This document shows, one piece after another, positions 5,811 to 11,068 of a stretch of 11,068 nt of DNA; the first letter of the stretch is position 1, and each line of letters starts with the position of its first letter. The translations under genes and the position numbers were made by a program. The notes beneath the pieces were generated by a model. The model saw only the letters and a list, made by a program, of their open reading frames with translations, was not told where the DNA came from and did no database searches. The DNA comes from Deltaproteobacteria bacterium (GTDB lineage Bacteria; SAR324; NAC60-12), in assembly GCA_003541985.1 (NCBI GenBank), contig DPLM01000262.1:1-11068 (forward strand), given 5' to 3'.

Positions 5811-7596
5811 TAGATGGTGGACCTGGAACTCAGAGCGATCTGTCGAATTGATCCATCTCGAATCTGGTCTACAAATCACTCCAGTTCTATATGCTGCATC
5901 AAAAGAACGAATTTCTCTGCTCAATCCAGGGCCTGAGATTACTTTTGGTCGTCGACCTGTTGGAGATGAGTTAATTGAGTTCACCACTGAGGTGGCCGGA
6001 ACCATCTTGGAGTGGCAGTATACCCTTCAAAATGGCAATTTCATACTTAAATGGCAGGTGCTTCATCATGGTGAGTGGGGTTTAAGATTCTGGGTAAATC
6101 TATGCCTCACTGGGACTAAGGATTTGAATTTTGTTTACGATCGTAAAACAGGTCGCGTGTCCGGAACTGGCAAAGATCAGAGCATTTTATTTACTTCTGA
6201 AAAAAAACCTCTGCTAGTTACACAGCATCTGGATCTAGAGGAACTCACGAAAGAATATCACGATCATGGTTATTTTTACTTGGCGTCTCGAGCAGAGTGT
6301 GGAGAGTTTCTAGCCTTACGTTTCAATCTTGAGGAGGCTCCCTCCATGACCTTCCGTGGATTTATGGGAGATGATGAAAATAAACTATTTTTTAAGGATT
6401 TTCCAAACATTCCGACCGAGCCCAGGGAGAAAGCTTTGGAAGCTATGCATGACGTCCTGGCCTGGAATCACGTTTGGGATGAAGTTAACAGGAGGCCATA
6501 TACAGCGCTCAGCCGATTCTGGAATAAAAAGAAATTTGGTGGATTTGGCATCTGGCTCAATGACATTCTTTATAATGCCTGGATGTGGGGATTTTTTGAC
6601 GTTGAGCGCTCGTTAGAAAATCTAGATGCCGTCTTCGCTCATCAGACAGAGGCAGGAAACTTTCCCTGTCTCGTAACGGGGAACGACGCATGGCTAGACC
6701 GTACTCAGCCACCAATTGCTGCCTTTGTCGTTTGGTCTCTTTACGAAAAAACAGGGCGGAAAGACATCCTTGAGCGCTATGCCGCTGGTCTAAGAAAGAA
6801 TCTCGAGTGGTTGTGGGCAAATAGACAGATGGGTGAAACAGGATTACTCTGCTTTGGCACTAGTCTAGAGGAAGGTGATGGATTGTACAAAGGAACCAAG
6901 TTAGCCGCAAAGGACGAATCAACGATGGATAACTCTCCACTTCACGATTCCGTTCCATTCGATGAAATGACCGGGCTTTTACTAGCTGCTGATGTTGGCA
7001 TCAATTCCATGGCCGCGCTTGATGGTGAAATGCTGGAACGAATCTTTAACGAACTTGGTGAATTAGATATTGCCCAGCAATTATCTGATCGCACAAGTAT
7101 TCACAAGCAAAGAATTGTAGATTGGCTCTGGGATGAAAGCCGAGGAATTTTCGCAAACAGAATGATCAACGGAGACTTTGTAAGTACCCTCGCACCCACC
7201 TCTTTCTTTCCAATGGCTGCCGGTATTGGCTCTATTGCGCAGTCTCAAAATATGATTAACAGGTATCTAAATGATAACCAGAAGTTCGGAGGTGAGTTTG
7301 GGCTGCCCTCGGTAACCAGGGATAATCCAGCGTACACGGACAACGTATACTGGCGAGGAAGAATTTGGGCTCCCCTCAACTTCTGGGTCTGGCAGGGACT
7401 AAGGCGTCAAGGCTTTTCAAAAGAGGCTGCGGAATTGGCAGAACAGAGTTGGAAGCTCTTTGAAAAGAATTGGAATCAGCGACTTTGTGGAGAGAATTTC
7501 AACGCTGAAACAGGCGAAGTACTTGATCAGCCTGATACAGATGGTTTTTATTCGTGGGGAGCTTTGCTAGCTGCGATCCGGGCAATAGAAAATTGA
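5800..7596 (+). CDS. Cytoplasmic GH63-type glycoside hydrolase
   Basis: This is a 598-residue protein from the ATG at 5800, which has a good ribosome-binding site (GCGGGAG, 5787-5793) seven bases upstream. There is no signal peptide or membrane segment, so it acts on an intracellular substrate. Residues 1 to about 210 are beta-rich and resemble an N-terminal beta-sandwich domain. From about 235 onward is an (alpha/alpha)6 barrel with clan GH-G landmarks: GGFGIWLNDILYNAWMWG (247-264), ESTMDNSP (373-380), VYWRGRIWAPLN (516-527), GENFNAETGE (564-573) and FYSWGALL (583-590). By analogy with GH63 enzymes such as E. coli YgjK, D377 is the likely general acid and E565 the likely base of an inverting mechanism. 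The family includes processing alpha-glucosidase I and bacterial mannosyl- or glucosylglycerate hydrolases. The sugar specificity here is unknown. Confidence 0.8.
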   Translation: MNPNRWWTWNSERSVELIHLESGLQITPVLYAASKERISLLNPGPEITFGRRPVGDELIEFTTEVAGTILEWQYTLQNGNFILKWQVLHHGEWGLRFWVNLCLTGTKDLNFVYDRKTGRVSGTGKDQSILFTSEKKPLLVTQHLDLEELTKEYHDHGYFYLASRAECGEFLALRFNLEEAPSMTFRGFMGDDENKLFFKDFPNIPTEPREKALEAMHDVLAWNHVWDEVNRRPYTALSRFWNKKKFGGFGIWLNDILYNAWMWGFFDVERSLENLDAVFAHQTEAGNFPCLVTGNDAWLDRTQPPIAAFVVWSLYEKTGRKDILERYAAGLRKNLEWLWANRQMGETGLLCFGTSLEEGDGLYKGTKLAAKDESTMDNSPLHDSVPFDEMTGLLLAADVGINSMAALDGEMLERIFNELGELDIAQQLSDRTSIHKQRIVDWLWDESRGIFANRMINGDFVSTLAPTSFFPMAAGIGSIAQSQNMINRYLNDNQKFGGEFGLPSVTRDNPAYTDNVYWRGRIWAPLNFWVWQGLRRQGFSKEAAELAEQSWKLFEKNWNQRLCGENFNAETGEVLDQPDTDGFYSWGALLAAIRAIEN

Positions 7597-7612
7597 CTTT
7601 GTAGTTCAAAAC

Positions 7613-7642
7613 TTTAATTTCAGGCACTTCCTTGAAATTTAA
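7613..7642 (+). terminator. Weak AU-rich hairpin after the glycosidase gene
   Basis: AATTTCA (7616-7622) pairs perfectly with TGAAATT (7633-7639) around a ten-base loop. The flanking bases extend this to nine of ten matches. The stem is AU-rich and only TTTAATCTT follows, so termination would be inefficient. It lies in the 103-base gap before iolD and may mark the end of the transporter operon or only reduce read-through. Confidence 0.25.
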
Positions 7643-7699
7643 TCTTGTAGTAGTAATTTTGACAATGGATTCAGAGTGTTTCAAATAGGAGAATAAAGG

Positions 7700-9595
7700 A
7701 TGCACTTTTACCCATCTGAGCAGAAGGAACGACTCACCCTTTCACAAGCTATCGTAAAATATCTGCAGGCTCAATACTCTGAATACGACGGGGTAGAGCA
7801 GCGATTCATTCAGGGAATCTGGGGCATTTTTGGTCATGGAAACGTTTCAGGTATAAGCCAGGCTTTGGTTGAGTACGGAAAAGATCTACCCTATCACAAA
7901 CCATGTAATGAACAGTCAATGGTTCATGCATCAACTGGCTTTGCACGGGCTAAGAGACGCAAGGCTACGATGGCTTGTACCACTTCGATTGGCCCTGGAG
8001 CAACCAACATGCTTACAGGGGCAGCAACTGCCACGATATGTCGTATCCCAGTCCTTTTGCTTCCCTCAGATTATTATGCCTCTCGCTACAGTGGGACCGT
8101 TCTTCAAGATATTGATCATCTGAGTTCGGAAGACATGTCTGTTACTGACACATTTAGAGTTGTGAGCCGTTTTTTTGATAGGATCACTCGCCCTGAACAA
8201 ATCCTAACTTCTTTACCAGAAGCTATGCGCATCATGACCAATCCTGCAGATACAGGAGCGGTAACCATTGCACTGCCCCAGGATATCCAAGGCTATGCCT
8301 ATGAATATCCAACACACTTCTTTGAAAAAAGAGTATGGCGGATTGAGCGCAGCTTTCCAAATACAATAAGAATTCAAGAGGCGATTAAGCTACTTAAGGA
8401 AGCAAAAAAACCGTATATCATTGCAGGGGGTGGGATTCATTATTCTGAGGCATGGAACGAATTGGCTGCCGTTTCAGAGAGATTTGGCATCCCTGTCGGA
8501 GAGACCCACGCTGGACGTGGAGCAATACGCCATGGTTCTGAACTCCACATAGGGGGCACTGGACATCTTGGGACTCCAGGAGCTGGGCGTATTGCAGAGG
8601 AGGCAGACCTCGTTATTTGTGTGGGCACAAGACTTCATGATTTTGTTACTGGATCAAACTCAGCATTCCAAAACCCTGATGTTAAATTCATCTCCATCAA
8701 TGTCAGCGGACGTGATGCTTACAAGCTTGGAGCCCTCCCAATTACGGCCGATGCCAAATTGGCATTGAGTGCCTTACTAGAATATGGCACTACAGCTGGT
8801 GTTCAACCTCAAAATGATTGGGTCAACATAGTCAGGTTAGAAAAAATTTCGTGGGACAACATCAAACTTACCGAAGTGTATACCCAGCATGCCGGTGAAA
8901 AGATGAGTCAAGGACACCTGATTGGGATTCTCAATGATGAGATGGATGAGGGAGACGTGCTCGTGGCTGCAGCTGGTACAATTCCGGCGGATCTGACCAA
9001 GCTCTTTGAAGTGAACGGTGGTAAGGAATTGCATCTGGAGTTTGGCAATTCCTGCATGGGTTACGATATTCCAGCTGGCATCGGAGTGAGATTAGCAGGC
9101 GCAGAGAAAGAAGTTTATATTCTGATGGGAGACGGCAATTACCAGATGCATCCGATGGAATTGGTCACTGCTATGCAGGAGAGAACCAAAATTACTATTC
9201 TATTGAATGTCAATTATGGTTATCAATCCATCCATGGGCATCAAAAAGCCTTGGTTGGTCATTCACTTGGGAATGAATTCAAGATTCGTGATCTGCGAAG
9301 CGGACTCTTAGATGAGGGACTTTTTATTGAAATAGATTATGCTAAGAACGCAGAGAGTGTAGGGTTAACAACATGGGTTGCCAACACCGAAGAGGAAGTA
9401 CGCAAAGCCCTCCAGGAAGCAAAACTTAAGGAGAATTCTTGTCTGATTGTCGTGCCAACGGAGAGGTATCGCTCACTCCCTGGTTCTGAAGTATGGTGGG
9501 AGGTAGTTGGAGCCGAAGTAACTAATGATCCAAAGACGAAAGCGCTTGTAGCAGCCCGAGAAGAGGGTCGAATCAAACAACGATTCTATTATTAG
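7700..9595 (+). CDS. iolD: 3D-(3,5/4)-trihydroxycyclohexane-1,2-dione acylhydrolase (IolD)
   Basis: This 631-residue ThDP-dependent enzyme opens the ring of 3D-trihydroxycyclohexane-1,2-dione to 5-deoxy-glucuronate in myo-inositol breakdown. The three ThDP-enzyme domains are in order. The N-terminal pyrimidine-binding domain carries catalytic Glu E71 (PCNEQSMVHASTGFARA). The central domain spans about 225-360, including AKKPYIIAGGGIHYSEAW and DLVICVGTRLHDF. The C-terminal pyrophosphate domain has the motif GDGNYQMHPMEL (477-488) leading to NVNYGYQS, where D478 and N505 should bind Mg2+. Length and overall wording match the IolD subgroup rather than acetolactate synthase. A good ribosome-binding site, AGGAG (7687-7691), lies eight bases before the ATG. 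No other iol genes are visible nearby, so the pathway must be completed elsewhere, or the enzyme serves a related cyclic polyol. Confidence 0.9.
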   Translation: MHFYPSEQKERLTLSQAIVKYLQAQYSEYDGVEQRFIQGIWGIFGHGNVSGISQALVEYGKDLPYHKPCNEQSMVHASTGFARAKRRKATMACTTSIGPGATNMLTGAATATICRIPVLLLPSDYYASRYSGTVLQDIDHLSSEDMSVTDTFRVVSRFFDRITRPEQILTSLPEAMRIMTNPADTGAVTIALPQDIQGYAYEYPTHFFEKRVWRIERSFPNTIRIQEAIKLLKEAKKPYIIAGGGIHYSEAWNELAAVSERFGIPVGETHAGRGAIRHGSELHIGGTGHLGTPGAGRIAEEADLVICVGTRLHDFVTGSNSAFQNPDVKFISINVSGRDAYKLGALPITADAKLALSALLEYGTTAGVQPQNDWVNIVRLEKISWDNIKLTEVYTQHAGEKMSQGHLIGILNDEMDEGDVLVAAAGTIPADLTKLFEVNGGKELHLEFGNSCMGYDIPAGIGVRLAGAEKEVYILMGDGNYQMHPMELVTAMQERTKITILLNVNYGYQSIHGHQKALVGHSLGNEFKIRDLRSGLLDEGLFIEIDYAKNAESVGLTTWVANTEEEVRKALQEAKLKENSCLIVVPTERYRSLPGSEVWWEVVGAEVTNDPKTKALVAAREEGRIKQRFYY

Positions 9596-9745
9596 TTACT
9601 CAACACCACACTTTCAAAACAATCTTTTTGGGTCCCTGCTCTGTAAAGTAAATGATTTACAAGTATAGACTTCAGCAAATCTCTGTAAGAAAAACTATAT
9701 TAAAAATTTGATTTATGCCTTTCCAAATACTGTTCAAAGAATACC

Positions 9746-10511
9746 ATGAAGACCCTTATTCATGGTGAATTTAACCCATCAATCATTGTTGAATAATTAA
9801 TAGACGGTGTTGGAGCGATCATGCTGCAAGAGGTATTCGCCCGGAGATCCAATAGAAAGAATCTGCCAATCACTTGAAGCTAAAAAAGATCAAGCAATTG
9901 ATAGCGGTTTACTCCGCTAATTTAGTTGGCTACTGACATCGCGATTTTGGTAGAAGTACCGATGATTTTTCAGTCTAGGCAGGCATTTCTAGGCAAGGAA
10001 TTTGTGATGGGTTGTATGTGCGCACCCAGAATTATGCCAGAGTAGGGAAGGCAGGAGCGACATATTGATTATCCGTACTGGGATTTTTATCGTACTGAAA
10101 CTTTCCCTCCCCGCACGAATTCCTCTTTTCCACTGAGCTCACAGGCAATCATTTTGATTGATGAATTTACCAAAGAAAATGGCGCGACAGCTCAAGCGCC
10201 GGGTTCGCAGAGAGATTTGAGCTATCCAAATAAAAATGATGATTTTTTTGGGAAATGCACCTGATTGACCGGAAAACCAGGAGATGTATTTTCGTTCTTT
10301 GGAGCCGCCTTGCATTGTGCCATGCCAAATCAGAGCGAAGGGGCATATTTGAATTTTAGTAGAGTTCTTGCCGAAGTTTGCTACACCAATTGAAGACTTG
10401 ATCAAGGATTTAGATGAGAATTACCAAATGAGCAATACGCCTGAAATACAACAGCTTCTAGGGATGAAGTATCCTTGGCCCTCTATTCTTCCTTATCCCC
10501 CATTGTGGTAG
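9746..10511 (+). pseudogene. Decayed phytanoyl-CoA dioxygenase (PhyH) family gene
   Basis: Several reading frames on the plus strand join into one Fe(II)/2-oxoglutarate dioxygenase of about 255 residues, close to the normal family size. Piece 1 (9746-9842) contains a stop at 9794 and DGVGAIMLQEVF. Piece 2 (9840-9917) reads PGDPIERICQSLEAKKDQAI and ends at a TAA. Piece 3 (9926 to about 10015) reads LATDIAILVEVPMIF then QAFLGKEFVMG. A short stretch (10018-10056, another frame) reads VRTQNYARVGKAG. Piece 4 (10052 to about 10369) has the metal motif HIDYPYWDFY (His 10061-10063, Asp 10067-10069), then IDEFTKENGATAQAPGSQR, an in-frame TGA at 10262, GKPGDVFSFFGAALHC (distal His 10313-10315) and NFSR with the likely 2-oxoglutarate Arg (10361-10363). 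Piece 5 (10371-10511) reads PKFATPIEDLIKDLDENY and ends PYPPLW-stop. The many independent lesions point to real decay rather than a sequencing slip. Confidence 0.85.
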
Positions 10512-10598
10512 CTCAAAGGATTCTTGCGGTGTTCTAATTAATGATTTCTAAGACAGATTAAAAATTATTATTATCATTTATTGCTTTATTATTGGAAG

Positions 10599-11068
10599 TT
10601 AATCACTCAACAGAAATTCAATCCTTGACGGCACTGTTGGATGTGTGGAGAGCCAATGGGGCAACTGGCTACAATTTTCTTCACAACTATCGCTTAACTT
10701 TTGGAGAAGATTGGCAAGCGGAATTGGAGATAAGCCTGCTCTGATCAAGATTTCTTTACCAGCTCGGTCTGCCTCTTCCTCAAACTCACGGGTATAGGCT
10801 AGACTGATTAAGGATCCTGAGATTGTTGCTAATTCCTCCGCAAAAGTTGCAGAATCATCAAGAATCAAACTTACCACAGCTAATGCCATTAACGAGCGGA
10901 CCAATCTTCGTTCCGGATGTTTCAATTGAATATGACCTAGTTCGTGAGCCAACACCCCGATTACCCCATCCTTTTTCTCTGCAATTTCTACCAATTCATC
11001 CGTTAAGACCACTACACCACCTGGCAGAGCAAAAGCGTTTGGGCCAACCTCTTCGCTTTTACGAAAAA
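10599..11068 (-). CDS. M48-family zinc metallopeptidase, C-terminal part (runs off the right edge)
   Basis: The minus strand is open from the window edge to a TAA at 10601-10599, giving 155 residues of the C-terminal part of a longer gene. A GTG at 11012 is not the start, because conserved family sequence lies before it: the preceding codons read VGPNAFALPGG, the standard lead-in to the M48 active site. The zinc motif HELGH follows in GVLAHELGHIQLKHPERR, and the third ligand lies in EFEEEADRAG, about 50 residues later. The end LSTHPTVPSRIEFLL is also typical. A hydrophobic segment (LMALAVVSLIL) lies between the zinc motifs. The family covers periplasmic and membrane-associated proteases such as BepA, LoiP, YcaL and HtpX. 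Without the N-terminus I cannot say which, or where in the cell it acts. It converges on the dioxygenase pseudogene with 87 bases between them. Confidence 0.9.
   Translation of the reverse strand, partial: FRKSEEVGPNAFALPGGVVVLTDELVEIAEKKDGVIGVLAHELGHIQLKHPERRLVRSLMALAVVSLILDDSATFAEELATISGSLISLAYTREFEEEADRAGKEILIRAGLSPIPLANLLQKLSDSCEENCSQLPHWLSTHPTVPSRIEFLLSD

Noticed and set aside
7659..7686. Perfect TTGACA with TCAAAT 16 bases on, as a promoter for iolD
   Set aside because: Transcription would begin at about 7693, after the ribosome-binding site at 7687-7691, so the message could not be translated normally.
10139..10405. An 88-codon open frame on the minus strand
   Set aside because: It is antisense to the readable PhyH pseudogene on the plus strand and has no recognisable protein character.
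11010..11012. GTG at 11012 as the start of the M48 peptidase
   Set aside because: Conserved M48 sequence (PNAFALPGG) lies in frame upstream, so this is an internal codon of a gene cut by the window edge.

Overview
The window looks like chromosome from a Gram-negative bacterium of moderate GC content. The evidence is a periplasmic binding protein with a Sec-type signal peptide and no lipobox, a PilZ protein, and a molybdopterin oxidoreductase. The mix of a polyamine-type ABC importer, an inositol-pathway ThDP hydrolase and a phytanoyl-CoA dioxygenase remnant resembles gene content of uncultured marine proteobacteria such as the SAR324 type. That assignment is a guess; no rRNA or marker gene is present to test it. 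I see no tRNA, rRNA, CRISPR array or insertion sequence.

Layout. Positions 1-218 (minus) hold the first 72 codons of a molybdopterin oxidoreductase that runs off the left edge. An AT-rich divergent intergenic region with several short inverted repeats separates it from a small PilZ-domain gene (604-1014, plus). A gap of about 390 bases with two candidate RNA or operator structures follows. Next comes a tightly packed six-gene plus-strand operon (1407-7596): a PotD-like binding protein, two PotB/PotC-like permeases, a PotA-like ATPase, an isochorismatase-family cysteine hydrolase and a cytosolic GH63-type glycoside hydrolase. The last four junctions overlap by 1 to 11 bases. About 100 bases later is an intact iolD-like gene (7700-9595). 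Positions 9746-10511 hold a heavily decayed phytanoyl-CoA dioxygenase pseudogene that can be read only by joining several frames. At the right edge (10599-11068, minus) is the C-terminal part of an M48 metallopeptidase.

How the genes may work together. The binding protein keeps the residues that hold the polyamine in E. coli PotD (equivalents of W34, S83, Y85, D168, E171, W229, W255 and D257, numbers recalled from the PotD structure literature), so the importer probably takes up a cationic amine. Translational coupling of the transporter to an amidase-type cysteine hydrolase and a glycosidase suggests that the imported compound, or a related one, is cleaved in the cytoplasm at an amide-like and a glycosidic bond. 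Such a combined route is the most interesting possibility here and is inference only. IolD may be a separate transcript; no other inositol-catabolic gene is visible.
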